Source: Rhodospirillum sp. (GTDB taxonomy: Bacteria > Pseudomonadota > Alphaproteobacteria > Dongiales > Dongiaceae). Taken from it: 64,000 nt of DNA. Under the pieces are notes generated by a model. It saw only the letters and a list, made by a program, of their open reading frames with translations. It was not told the DNA's origin and made no database searches. This document shows positions 51,103-59,642 of the stretch, in pieces (within the stretch, counting starts at the first letter, position 1; every line of letters begins with the position of its first letter). Position numbers and translations under genes: made by a program. Where the stretch lies: positions 62,001-126,000 of the forward strand of contig PNKY01000009.1 of NCBI GenBank assembly GCA_013822765.1, given 5' to 3'.

Positions 51103-52293
51103 TTATGCGGCCGACATTCTACTCGCCTCGTTGGATGCCCTGGAAGCGTTCGGGCCGCCTGGCGCTGCGAGGCCACCTCCCGGCAGAGGGTAGCCGCAAG
51201 CCCTGGCGTAGCGCGATTTGCGCAGCTCCTGCGCGCAAACCTGGCCGATCGGCGTGGCGAGCGCGGCCTGGATCGCCGCCCGCGTTTCGTGAGCGCCGTG
51301 CTTGTTCTCCGTCACGTTCCGTCGCGGTAGCATCAGCTCCGACAAGTTCAAGAATCGTTCGATCTCCGGCACCAGCTGCGCGAGATTCTCGAACCTGAGA
51401 ACGAGGATCTCGGTCCAGTCAGTGTGAGCCTCTGCCCAGCCACGCTCGCGCAACGCGGCTGGAGCCAGGATATCAAGACCAAACACCTGCTCGATCTCGG
51501 TCTCGAACCAAGTCAAGGGCCTCAGCCATTCATTGATCTGGTCCTCGACGATGAAATGCTCTGGCCAACGCTCGCGCGCCAGCTCTTCGCATGCGCTGCA
51601 CCCCTTGGATCCGGTAGAAGGCCGCGCGGCGAGGATGACCGATGCCAGTTCGATGACAAGATCATGCACAGCCTGCAGCTCGTCGATCGCCGCCGCTTCC
51701 TCCTTTCCGAGACGTTCCCGCTGCCAGGCAATGATTTTCGGGAGCACGGTGCTCCGGTGCTGCATGAGATTGGATGCGAAGCGATCGACCGGATCACGCG
51801 TCAAGGTGATTACCTTCAGCTTGCGTCCGTGACGGACATGATAGGTCTCATACCAGCGCACCAACATGTGCAGGCAAACATAGCGAAGATGTTGATTGAG
51901 ACGCCGCTTGACCAGCTTGGCTGTCACATCCGCCCGGCGCAGGCGGGCAAGATCGTGCTCCTGCCGCGCCGCTGACAATCCGTGGCACTGAAGGGCGTTG
52001 ATCTGCCGCTTGTTGAGGGCCGACTTGATCGATGTCGAGGCAACTTTGGCCATCTGCAGGACGAGAACGTTGGGACGCTTCAGATCCGATTGGTGGCCGG
52101 TTGCTCCGGTCCGCAGCATCTGCTCCCAGATCCGGTCATAGCAGAGTTCCCGTTCTGCGATCTCCGGGTCCGCCGGCCGGCGGAGGCGCTTGCGCAAGTC
52201 ATCGAAGAAGCGGATTCCACGCTCCCCGGCGTTGTGCCAAGCATCCTGTCCGACGCCGACAAAGGTTCGCGTCACCGATTTCGATTGATCCAT
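51103..52293 (-). CDS. sulfotransferase-like protein (capsule synthesis type)
   Basis: A 396-residue protein. VLVLQMAKVASTSIKSALNK resembles the 5'-phosphosulfate loop and TLTRDPVDRFASNLMQ the 3'-phosphate site of PAPS-dependent sulfotransferases. The KVAST form recalls the putative capsular polysaccharide synthesis family. ATG 52293 begins MDQSKSVTRTF. Base composition is clearly less GC-rich than its neighbours, a sign of transfer. The acceptor is unknown; a surface glycan is likely. Confidence 0.7.
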   Translation of the reverse strand: MDQSKSVTRTFVGVGQDAWHNAGERGIRFFDDLRKRLRRPADPEIAERELCYDRIWEQMLRTGATGHQSDLKRPNVLVLQMAKVASTSIKSALNKRQINALQCHGLSAARQEHDLARLRRADVTAKLVKRRLNQHLRYVCLHMLVRWYETYHVRHGRKLKVITLTRDPVDRFASNLMQHRSTVLPKIIAWQRERLGKEEAAAIDELQAVHDLVIELASVILAARPSTGSKGCSACEELARERWPEHFIVEDQINEWLRPLTWFETEIEQVFGLDILAPAALRERGWAEAHTDWTEILVLRFENLAQLVPEIERFLNLSELMLPRRNVTENKHGAHETRAAIQAALATPIGQVCAQELRKSRYARACGYPLPGGGLAAPGGPNASRASNEASRMSAA

Positions 52294-52439
52294 GACACCT
52301 GCCGTATACGAGCCTCGGCACCTCCGGCGCTGGTGCAGGACTGAGCCCGCGCACCACCGCGGAGCGCGACTCGCCCGCACCTACTATCAGAATCGCGCTG
52401 TCCAGAACGGCGGGCAATTGGACCATCGCCCAATGCCTT

Positions 52440-52600
52440 GCGCCTCCCATGCGCGTCGTCGCCGCGGATGGCCTGTGCTGTATGGGTTATAGGTGCCGAT
52501 GTCCTCTCCTGGCCCAAAGCGGACATCGGGTGGAGGATTGCACGCTGCCGCTCGTGCCCCGGCCCGGACTGCAAACCATCCGCCGATCTCGGCGAAGGCA
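52440..52600 (-). repeat. remnant of a widespread alphaproteobacterial intergenic repeat
   Basis: On the - strand the same DNA reads as MSALGQERTSAP in one frame and DVRFGPGEDIG in another. These are hallmarks of a repeat often mis-annotated as small proteins in Bradyrhizobium-like genomes (MSALGQK and DVRFGPKADI). The rest of the gap 52294-52640 (347 bases) holds no gene I can support. Confidence 0.5.
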
Positions 52601-52640
52601 GCGCCGATGCACTCCACGATCGGGACCGCGCCGCCCCACG

Positions 52641-53531
52641 CTATCGTGCGGCTTGAACGGGAGCTTGATGGCGGAGGACGTATTCTCGCCAGAAGGTGAA
52701 GATGCCGGCTCCGACCACGATCACGGAGCCCGCCACGACGTTCCAGGTCAGCGTCTCGCCGTAGAGCATGACGCCGAAGAATGAGGCATAGACCAGGCCG
52801 AGATAGCTGATCGGCTGCACTGCCGAGGCATCGAGCAGCTCATAGGCGCGGATCACCAGGTAGTGGCCCGTCATGCCGGTGATGCACAACAAGCCCATCC
52901 AGGCCCGGTCCCACCCTTCGAGATCGGCCCAGAAGAACGGCCCGACCAGGGTCGCCGTAACAGCGCCGGCGACGCCGATGTAGAAAAAACTAGTCGCCGG
53001 CGCGTCGGTGCGGCTGACCAGCCGGGTCGCGATCAGGTAGATCGCATACATCACGGCACAGACGACCGGCAGCAGCAGCCACGGATCGAGAAAGCCGCTG
53101 GCATCGGGCTTGAGGATCAGCAGCACACCGACCAGACCGACGATGATCGCCGACCAGCGCCGCCATCCCACGCGCTCGCCCAGCAACGGGATCGAGAGCA
53201 GGGTGACCACGATCGGCGTCGCCGACAGGACGGCGGTCGATTGCGCCAGCCCCGCGTGGGCAAAGGCGGTGATGACGAGCATGATCTCCACCGCGAGCAG
53301 TACGCCGCGGACGATCTGGAGCACCGGCCGCTTCGTGTGGGCCGCCGCGCGCAGGCCGCCCCGCTTGCGCGAGACCAGCAATATGCAGAAGGCGCCGAAC
53401 GCCCAGTACCGGATCATGGTGACGAAGATCGGCGGATAATGGTCGCCGAGATGCTTCGAGACCGCGTCCTGCAGGGAGAAGATGGTCGTGGCGGCGAGGG
53501 CGAAGAGATAGCCGTGGGCTTTGGACTTCAT
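52641..53531 (-). CDS. EamA/DMT-family transporter
   Basis: A 296-residue ten-helix carrier with two EamA repeats. TIFSLQDAVSKHLGDHYPPI, AQSTAVLSATPIVVTLLSIP and SAVQPISYLGLVYASFFGVM are the main blocks. It resembles the transporter at 15879 in layout (acidic residue then Lys in helix 1; two repeats) but is clearly a separate gene. Substrate unknown. The promoter region is shared with the divergent RHH gene. Confidence 0.9.
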   Translation of the reverse strand: MKSKAHGYLFALAATTIFSLQDAVSKHLGDHYPPIFVTMIRYWAFGAFCILLVSRKRGGLRAAAHTKRPVLQIVRGVLLAVEIMLVITAFAHAGLAQSTAVLSATPIVVTLLSIPLLGERVGWRRWSAIIVGLVGVLLILKPDASGFLDPWLLLPVVCAVMYAIYLIATRLVSRTDAPATSFFYIGVAGAVTATLVGPFFWADLEGWDRAWMGLLCITGMTGHYLVIRAYELLDASAVQPISYLGLVYASFFGVMLYGETLTWNVVAGSVIVVGAGIFTFWREYVLRHQAPVQAAR

Positions 53532-53731
53532 CCTCGCCTTTTAGCCGCGAAAGCAGAACTTGACCACATTCGGGACTGCGCACCGGCTATGTCGAAATGA
53601 CGGTCGGCAGCCCGGCGCACGACCTTGGCCGCTAGGCGCCAGTCACTCGAAGGCGGAGATCGGGCAGAAATCAAAAAGCTGCTGGAGGCCCGCCTTTAGC
53701 ACAGATGGCACAAAACGAACGGCGCGTGGTC

Positions 53732-53760
53732 TTGACTCATTTGGTACCAACATACATAGA
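53732..53760 (+). promoter_or_regulatory. putative promoter of the RHH gene
   Basis: TTGACT (53732-53737) and CATAGA (53755-53760) lie 17 bases apart. Transcription would begin about at the ATG (53767), giving a leaderless mRNA, which fits the lack of a ribosome-binding site there. Confidence 0.5.
53741..53750. promoter_or_regulatory. probable operator in the RHH promoter
   Basis: The perfect palindrome TTGGTACCAA lies between the -35 and -10 boxes, and a further half-site TACCAA abuts the ATG (53761-53766). RHH proteins often bind such short repeated half-sites, so autorepression is likely. Confidence 0.55.
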
Positions 53761-53766
53761 TACCAA

Positions 53767-54030
53767 ATGTCCAAGGACGAACCCACCGCGGTGGAGCGGG
53801 TGCAGACCGGCATCCGGTTGGAGAAACGCCTGTTGAAGGTGCTGAAGGCGCTGGCCGAGTATCGCGACCTGACGCTGGGCGACCTAGTCGAGGGGATCGT
53901 GCTGCACAGCTTCGAGGGCAAGGCGCCGTTCGAGAAGACGACGCTGAAGCACATCGCGGACTTGAAGCGGATCTACGGACTGACCTTGAGCGCCGGCGAC
54001 AGCCACCGGCTGAAGGATGGGCGCGGATGA
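53767..54030 (+). CDS. ribbon-helix-helix-type small regulator
   Basis: An 87-residue protein. VERVQTGIRLEKRLLKVLKA followed by LAEYRDLTLGDLVEGIVLHS has the strand-helix-helix pattern of RHH DNA-binding proteins (residues 10-50). The rest, KTTLKHIADLKRIYGLTLSA, may be an interaction tail. The TGA stop overlaps the ATG of the next gene (ATGA). Small DNA-binding first gene, overlapping second gene and palindromic operator recall toxin-antitoxin architecture, though the partner is not a known toxin. Confidence 0.72.
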   Translation: MSKDEPTAVERVQTGIRLEKRLLKVLKALAEYRDLTLGDLVEGIVLHSFEGKAPFEKTTLKHIADLKRIYGLTLSAGDSHRLKDGRG

Positions 54031-54446
54031 CGTGCGACGCGCTGATCTCGGCGCTGGAGGATTGCACGCTGCCGCTTCCGGCGTTCGATCACCGCGCCCA
54101 TGTGCAGGCCGGGTTCGGCTACCTGCAGCGCCACGGCTACGCCGGCGCCCTGATCGCGATGGCGAGCGCGCTGCGCCGGTTCGCCACGCATCACGGCAAG
54201 CACGGCCTCTATCACGAGACCGTCACTGCGGCGTTCCTGGCGCTGATCCACCAGCGCATGGCAGAAGACCTCGCCGCAGAGGGGCGGGAGATCGTGCTGG
54301 CGGGCGCGCAAGCGCTCGACTGGGAGCGCTTTGCGGCCGCGCATCCCGATCTGTTCGCAAGCGACCTGCTGGCGCGCTACTACAACAAGGACATGCTGCG
54401 CTCCGATCTCGCGCGCCACTGCTTCGTGTTGCCGAAGGCGAGCTAG
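54027..54446 (+). CDS. conserved helical protein of unknown function, partner of the RHH gene
   Basis: A 139-residue protein. Conserved-looking polar clusters are FDHRAHVQAGFGYLQRHGY, HGKHGLYHETVTAAFLALI and YYNKDMLRSDLARHCFVLP. The HRAH...YHE pattern is that of a metal- or phosphate-binding helical bundle, and I have seen similar unnamed proteins in many bacteria. Translation is coupled to the RHH gene by ATGA. It could be an enzyme regulated by the RHH protein, or a toxin-like effector; I cannot decide. Confidence 0.75.
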   Translation: MTCDALISALEDCTLPLPAFDHRAHVQAGFGYLQRHGYAGALIAMASALRRFATHHGKHGLYHETVTAAFLALIHQRMAEDLAAEGREIVLAGAQALDWERFAAAHPDLFASDLLARYYNKDMLRSDLARHCFVLPKAS

Positions 54447-54488
54447 TCGATTGGCGACACCGCGCCGCCAATCGACGAAGCCACTGCC

Positions 54489-54986
54489 TCAGGATTTCGC
54501 CGCCTCGCAGCTCACATTCATGTTCATGTCCGCGAATGCGCCGGCCGGGTTCGGCTTCCAGGCCCAGACGTGCAGCTGGTAGAACGCCGGCAAGCCGTAG
54601 CGGTTGGGCGTGCCGGTGTAGCTGAACAGGTGGTTTTCGAGCGACGCCGGCCCCTTGGTCGTGATGTATTCGACGGCGATGAGCGCCAGCTTGCCGTCCG
54701 GCATCGGCTCGTACATCACTGCTTCCGGCTTGTTGAGATCGACCGCGTCGTCCTTCAGATAGTCGCCGTTGACGTAGTGGATGCCCATGGCGCCGCCATC
54801 CACGCCGCTCGCGCACGGAATCGGCGCGTAGCCTTCCTTCACCGCCACGTTCACGTCCTTGAAACGGTCAAGCGCGTCGCGGACGTGCTCGGCCAAGGGA
54901 TTGTTGTCAGCGGCCTGCGCGCAGCCGGCCGCGACGGCAAACAACGCCAAGGCGGCAAGGGATTGCATCGATCGGGTAACGGTCAT
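54489..54986 (-). CDS. exported protein of unknown function (A)
   Basis: A 165-residue protein with a signal peptide (SMQSLAALALFAVAAGCAQA). The mature part shows GAMGIHYVNGDYLKDDAVDL, PEAVMYEPMPDGKLALIAVE and YQLHVWAWKPNPAGAFADMN. GGAGGA lies 6 bases before ATG 54986 and decides the start. The pattern matches unnamed exported proteins of alphaproteobacteria, possibly binding a small ligand. The 278-base gap upstream shows no gene. Confidence 0.78.
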   Translation of the reverse strand: MTVTRSMQSLAALALFAVAAGCAQAADNNPLAEHVRDALDRFKDVNVAVKEGYAPIPCASGVDGGAMGIHYVNGDYLKDDAVDLNKPEAVMYEPMPDGKLALIAVEYITTKGPASLENHLFSYTGTPNRYGLPAFYQLHVWAWKPNPAGAFADMNMNVSCEAAKS

Positions 54987-55225
54987 CGAGTTCCTCCAGG
55001 TTTTGAGCACGCAAACGCCCACCCGCAATCATTGGGCGCCACAGGCGCCGGCGATGACGGTTGTGCGCGGAACGTCCGCGATGCTGGCTGTTGATTGTCC
55101 CGAGGAGGCATGGTGGCACTGCCGCGGCACCGCAGATAGCCGGCGAAAGTGACATTCTGGAGGGGCAAGAGTGCCAATCGGCAGGCCTGCTGCAAAGACT
55201 GCCGGAGGCGCGCTCGGCGCTATCC

Positions 55226-55254
55226 GGTCCGACCCGCGGCAAGCGGGTCGGACC
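55226..55254. terminator. strong hairpin after exported protein B
   Basis: A perfect 12-bp stem GGTCCGACCCGC/GCGGGTCGGACC (55226-55237, 55243-55254) with the loop GGCAA, 10 bases after the stop of the - strand gene. No T-run follows, so it is either a weak terminator or an mRNA 3' protecting stem. Confidence 0.55.
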
Positions 55255-55264
55255 GGGCCGGACG

Positions 55265-55810
55265 TCAATCGCCCGGCGCCTCGATGTGGGCCAGGATCTG
55301 GTAGAGGCTGTCGATCTCGCCCACCGTGCATCCCATGCCGATTACATGCCGCTTGTAGCCGACATGCGCGGGATTGGTGTAGCGCTGCACGGTGATGCAC
55401 CGGGAATCGCGCCCGCTGATCTCGCGCGTGAACTCGGCGACGTCGTAGCCATCCTTGTTGCCGATCGACTTCCAGTCCTTGACGCCGTCTTCGTTGAACA
55501 GGTCCCGGAAATTCTCGCCGAGGCTGCGGTGCTCCATGTAGATCCGCGGCGAGGTGATGCGCTGGGTCACCATGGTGACGAAGATCGTGCGATCGTCCGA
55601 GCTCACGGTCATGACGTCTGTGATCGTCGAGCCGCTCGACTGGCCGACGCGCAGCGGCTCCTGGGAGCGCTCGCAATCGACGTTGTAGGCGGCGTCCGAA
55701 AACACGAACGACGTCGAGCTGCAATCGACCGGTTCGAAATCCGCCTTAACCGCGGTGGCGGCGCACAACAAGACCAGCGCCCCAAGCGCCGTCGTGGAGA
55801 AGAGTTTCAT
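55265..55810 (-). CDS. exported protein of unknown function (B)
   Basis: A 181-residue periplasmic protein. A signal peptide (KLFSTTALGALVLLCAATAVKA) is followed by a mature part with four Cys (PVDCSS, NVDCERS, RDSRCITVQRY, GMGCTVGEID) and a beta-rich look. ATG 55810 begins the signal. No family recognised. Same strand as exported protein A, but each has its own spacing and probably its own promoter. Confidence 0.72.
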   Translation of the reverse strand: MKLFSTTALGALVLLCAATAVKADFEPVDCSSTSFVFSDAAYNVDCERSQEPLRVGQSSGSTITDVMTVSSDDRTIFVTMVTQRITSPRIYMEHRSLGENFRDLFNEDGVKDWKSIGNKDGYDVAEFTREISGRDSRCITVQRYTNPAHVGYKRHVIGMGCTVGEIDSLYQILAHIEAPGD

Positions 55811-55982
55811 GAATGCCCGCGTTCCAAGGCCGCTGCGGCCTGTCCCCCAGTTTCCCCGCACATTTGGGTCATTTTATGACTTTTGGCTGTATTCTTGACC
55901 CACAGCAACTATGCCGGTCGTGATCACTTTCGTCAATGCTACGAACGACCTTGGGAGCGCCGCTGCACCGCTTCCGACGTCG

Positions 55983-56729
55983 CTATTTCATCGCCGCCAA
56001 AGTGTCGGCCAACGGTTGGCTGCTGATCTGGATGATGCCCTGGCGAGGGCGGTCGAGGTCGATGGTCATGCACAGGGCGACGGCCAGCACGGTCGCATAG
56101 ATGGCGTCGAGCAACGGAAAGCGTCGCTCGGAACGCCCGTTGCCGACGCCGACCAGCACCAGGGAAAGCGCCGCCGTCGTCAGCAGCACGATCAGGATCG
56201 GCCGCGGCAGGTGCCGGGTTGCCAGAGCGAGATGCGCGGTGTGGAGGTCGAACACCTCGTTCAGCGGCGGCAGCACCAGGTTCATCGTGGGCGCATCGCC
56301 CTGCGTCCCCGCGAGGGCGGCTGACCACATTCTTTCCTGCAGCCCGCCGACCTTGGCCAACAGCCTCACCATTTCGTCCCGGTCGTGGGAGCTGAGGATC
56401 GTGACGCGGTCCGCCGTATACTTCTTCAACGTGGCCTTGAGCTAGGCGCGCTGGGGTTCGGGCAGCACGTCCGCGCGCAGCCAGGCGGTGCCCAGCGCAT
56501 TCGCTTCGCTGACGATCATGTCGAGCCGGTCGACGAAGCGTCCTGCGGCGCCCGAGAAAGCGAAGGCGACGAGGAAGGCAACCAGCGCCAGGGTGGAGGC
56601 ACGGATGACATCCAGCTGCTTCCCCAGGGCGTCGTCCGTTCGCTTGACGGCAATGCCGATGCGGTAGCCGAGCTCGCTGGCAACCACGCCGCCGAGCAGC
56701 AGGCCGGCAACGATCAGGAGCTCATTCAT
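55983..56729 (-). pseudogene. DUF4239-like membrane protein gene interrupted by an amber stop
   Basis: The frame runs from ATG 56729 (NELLIVAGLLLGGVVASELG) through LVAFLVAFAFSGAAGRFVDR to EANALGTAWLRADVLPEPQRA, then a TAG at 56442-56444. It goes on in the same frame with LKATLKKYTADRVTILSS and two membrane helices to the stop at 55983. The order of helices and the LGTAWLR..LPEP block fit DUF4239-like proteins. One base change (GAG to TAG) explains it. Restart at TTG 56427-56429 or stop read-through cannot be excluded. Confidence 0.68.
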
Positions 56730-56830
56730 GGGCGAGACACCGGGCGGCTTGGCCCAGGTGCGTCATGTCGCGATCGTCGTCTGCCCTCATCACGTGTCTC
56801 CCCCCGAAGACGCGCGCGAAATATCGGTTG

Positions 56831-59350
56831 CTAGTCCCGCCCTGGCCCTTCCGGCGCCAGCACTTCGCGCTTGCCGACGTGGTTGGCCTGGCTCACCACG
56901 CCTTCCTTTTCCATGCGCTCGACGATGCGGGCGGCGCGGTTGTAGCCGATCTGCAGGTAGCGCTGGATGAAGCTGGTGGAGCATTTGCGCTCGCGCGCGA
57001 CCAGCGCGACCGCCTGGTCGTAGAGGTCGTCGCCCGAGCTGCCGTTGCCGCCGCCGAAGCCGCCGGCATCCTCGCCGAGGGCGCCGTCCTCTTCGCTCTC
57101 GGTCACCTCCTGCAGATACGCCGGCTCGCCCTGGCTCTTCAGGCACTTGACGATGCTCTCGACCTCGCGGTCGGAGATGAAGGGGCCGTGGATGCGCGTG
57201 ATGCGGCCGCCGTTGGCCATGTAGAGCATGTCGCCCTGGCCCAGCAGCTGCTCGGCCCCGGTCTCGCCCAGGATGGTGCGGCTGTCGATCTTGGTGGTGA
57301 CGTGGAAGGAGACGCGGGTCGGGAAGTTGGCCTTGATGGTGCCGGTGATGACGTCGACCGACGGACGCTGGGTCGCCATGATGATGTGGATGCCGGCCGC
57401 GCGCGCCATCTGCGCCAGGCGCTGGATCGCTGCCTCGATATCCTTGCCCGCCACCAGCATGAGGTCGGCCATCTCGTCGACCACGACCACGATGAAGGGC
57501 AGGGGGTTGAGGTCGAACGGCTCTTCCTCGTAGATCGGCTTGCCGGTGTCGGGATCGAAGCCGGTCTGCACCCGCCGGGTGAGTTGTTCACCGGCGTTGC
57601 GGGCCTGCTCGAGGCGCTGGTTGTAGCCTTCGATGTTGCGCACGCCGAGCTTGGACATGGCGCGATAGCGGTTCTCCATCTCGCGCACCACCCACTTCAG
57701 CGCGACGATGGCCTTCTTCGGCTCGGTGACGACGGGGGCCAGCAGATGCGGGATGTCGTCATAGACCGACAGCTCCAGCATCTTGGGATCGATCATGATG
57801 AACTTGCACTGGTCGGGCGTCAGCCGGTAGAGCAGCGACATGATCATGGTGTTGATCGCGACCGACTTGCCGGAGCCGGTGGTGCCGGCGATCAGCAGAT
57901 GCGGCATGCGCGCCAAGTCGACCACGATCGGCTGCCCGCCGATGTCCTTGCCCAGCACCAGCGCCAGCTTGGCCTGGCTTGAGTTGTAGCCTTCGTCCTC
58001 CAGCAACTCGCGCAGCGCCACGGTCTCGCGCTCGCGGTTCGGCAATTCGATGCCGATGACCGAGCGGCCGGGCACCACCGCGATGCGCACGCTGACTGCG
58101 CTCATGGAGCGCGCGACGTCGTCGGCGAGCGAGACCACGCGGCTGGTCTTGGTACCGGGCGCGGGTTCCAGTTCGTACAGCGTGACGACGGGGCCGGGGC
58201 GAATGCGCGTGATCTGGCCCTTGACGCCGAAATCGTCCAGCACGGTCTCCAGCAGCCGCGCGTTCTTTTCCAGGCTCTCCTCGTTGATGCGCTGGACCGC
58301 GGCGTTGGCGGCCGGGCGCGCCAGCAGGTCGACCGAGGGCAGCTCGAACTCGCCTTCGAAGTCGAGCTTGGCCTGCTTGGTCGCTTTCTTCGCCGGCTTG
58401 GCCTTGACCTTCTTCTCGCGCTGGAACACCAGGCTGCTTTTCGGCTCGGCCCGCAGCGAGGGCGCGGCCGGCAGGTCGATATCCTCCTCCTCGCGCGCGC
58501 CGCCGAAGCTCGGCTCGACACGGGTGCGTGGCGCGGCGGCGGGCTTGGGCGAACGGGTGAACAGGCGCTTCAGGAAACCCGGGCGCTGCGCGCGCGGCGA
58601 CTCGTCGGCGTCCTCGTCTTCGACCTCGTCCTCTTCGACGGCTTTGCGGCGAGTCAGCAGCTGGCGGCCGCGGTCCAGCGCCTGGCCGGCCTTGTGTCCG
58701 GCGGTGGCGACGCGGCGTCCGGCGCGGACATAGCCGCCGACGCTGATGCCGAGGGTGAAGAACACCGTGACGACAGCCGCGATCGCGATCAGCACGGTGG
58801 CGGGCAGCAGCTCATAGCCGAGCACCGGCGGCACGCCCATGAAATCGAGGAAGGACTTCAAACCCTGTTTGCCGTCGGCGCCGATCAGCAGCAGCCGGCC
58901 GCTGAATCCGCCCATGCCGGCGGTCCACGGCCACCCGCCGGTGCTGGGGATTGCGGCGCAGGCGCCGGCGGTCAGCAGCGCGGCGAACGGCAGCAGCGTG
59001 ATCTTCAGCCACCAGCGCTCGAGGCGGCGGTCGCGGATCAGCTTCCAGCCCCAGGCCACCGGCGCCAGTGCGAACAGGATCGCGGCGAAGCCCAGGCCCT
59101 GCAGCGCGAAGTCGCCGATGAAGGCGCCGACCGGGCCCATCAGGTTGAGCGTCGGGCCGTCGACGGCGCGGTTGAAGCTGGGGTCGCTCTCATGCGCGGT
59201 GAGAACGCTGAGCAGATAGGCGAGCGCAATGATGATGAATGCGCCGCCCGCGACCTCCGCCAGCCGCCGCCGCACGAACTCGCCCCACCCGCCGCCACTC
59301 ATGCGCGGGAACGAGGGCCGCCCATAGATCTGATCGCCGGTCATCGCCAT
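56831..59350 (-). CDS. ftsK: DNA translocase FtsK
   Basis: An 839-residue septal DNA pump for chromosome segregation. The N-terminal part has four or so membrane helices (AGGAFIIIALAYLLSVL, GFAAILFALAPVAWGW). A charged linker follows (230-340). The RecA-like motor has Walker A GTTGSGKS near residue 490 and Walker B FIVVVVDEMADLM, with MATQRPSVDVITGTIKANFP. The gamma winged helix at the end (ALVARERKCSTSFIQRYLQI, NRAARIVERMEKEGVV) reads KOPS sites. Confidence 0.97.
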   Translation of the reverse strand: MAMTGDQIYGRPSFPRMSGGGWGEFVRRRLAEVAGGAFIIIALAYLLSVLTAHESDPSFNRAVDGPTLNLMGPVGAFIGDFALQGLGFAAILFALAPVAWGWKLIRDRRLERWWLKITLLPFAALLTAGACAAIPSTGGWPWTAGMGGFSGRLLLIGADGKQGLKSFLDFMGVPPVLGYELLPATVLIAIAAVVTVFFTLGISVGGYVRAGRRVATAGHKAGQALDRGRQLLTRRKAVEEDEVEDEDADESPRAQRPGFLKRLFTRSPKPAAAPRTRVEPSFGGAREEEDIDLPAAPSLRAEPKSSLVFQREKKVKAKPAKKATKQAKLDFEGEFELPSVDLLARPAANAAVQRINEESLEKNARLLETVLDDFGVKGQITRIRPGPVVTLYELEPAPGTKTSRVVSLADDVARSMSAVSVRIAVVPGRSVIGIELPNRERETVALRELLEDEGYNSSQAKLALVLGKDIGGQPIVVDLARMPHLLIAGTTGSGKSVAINTMIMSLLYRLTPDQCKFIMIDPKMLELSVYDDIPHLLAPVVTEPKKAIVALKWVVREMENRYRAMSKLGVRNIEGYNQRLEQARNAGEQLTRRVQTGFDPDTGKPIYEEEPFDLNPLPFIVVVVDEMADLMLVAGKDIEAAIQRLAQMARAAGIHIIMATQRPSVDVITGTIKANFPTRVSFHVTTKIDSRTILGETGAEQLLGQGDMLYMANGGRITRIHGPFISDREVESIVKCLKSQGEPAYLQEVTESEEDGALGEDAGGFGGGNGSSGDDLYDQAVALVARERKCSTSFIQRYLQIGYNRAARIVERMEKEGVVSQANHVGKREVLAPEGPGRD

Positions 59351-59386
59351 GCAGTCATGGTCTCCGCTACATCACTCTTCTCATAC

Positions 59387-59470
59387 ATCACCCCGGCCTT
59401 GAGCCGGGGTCCACTTCTCAACCGCTCCAGCGACTGCCCAATGGATCCCGGCTCAAGGCCGGGATGACAG
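59387..59470. repeat. family A palindromic repeat, empty inverted pair
   Basis: Left unit CATCACCCCGGCCTTGAGCCGGGG, right unit GGATCCCGGCTCAAGGCCGGGATGACAG, about 30 bases apart. Nearly the same arrangement as at 29186-29268. It sits in the 292-base gap between ftsK and the aminotransferase, which has no gene. Confidence 0.82.
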
Positions 59471-59501
59471 AGGAGAATACTGCTCATCGATTTGCTCTCG
59501 T

Positions 59502-59606
59502 TCGTCATCCCAAGGCTGGGCCTTGGGATCCACGAGTTTGCTTGCGCCCGCACAACGCTGCCCATCGAAACCCGTGGACGGCAAGGCCAAGCCTTGCCAT
59601 GACGGC
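59502..59606. repeat. diverged family A-like inverted pair
   Basis: CGTCATCCCAAGGCTGGGCCTTGGGATCCACG on the left and CGTGGACGGCAAGGCCAAGCCTTGCCATGACGG on the right. Core arms differ from family A, but the GTCAT...GATCCA framing and the inverted-pair design are kept. It lies 32 bases from the previous pair. Confidence 0.65.
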
Positions 59607-59642
59607 GGAGTGGGTGGGTGGAGCGCGTAATCATTCCCCGCA

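Noticed and set aside
52294..52640. Short open frames between the sulfotransferase-like and EamA genes
   Set aside because: They match the known non-coding repeat signature (DVRFGP, MSALGQ) and not a protein family.
28027..56444. Amber recoding suggested by two in-frame TAG codons
   Set aside because: Ordinary genes here end in TAG (lipoprotein 40578, alcohol dehydrogenase 62176), and no suppressor tRNA or SECIS/PYLIS-like element is seen. Decay is simpler.
3922..59606. CRISPR-like nature of the recurring repeats
   Set aside because: Copies are far apart, palindromic and in facing pairs, without regular spacers or cas genes.
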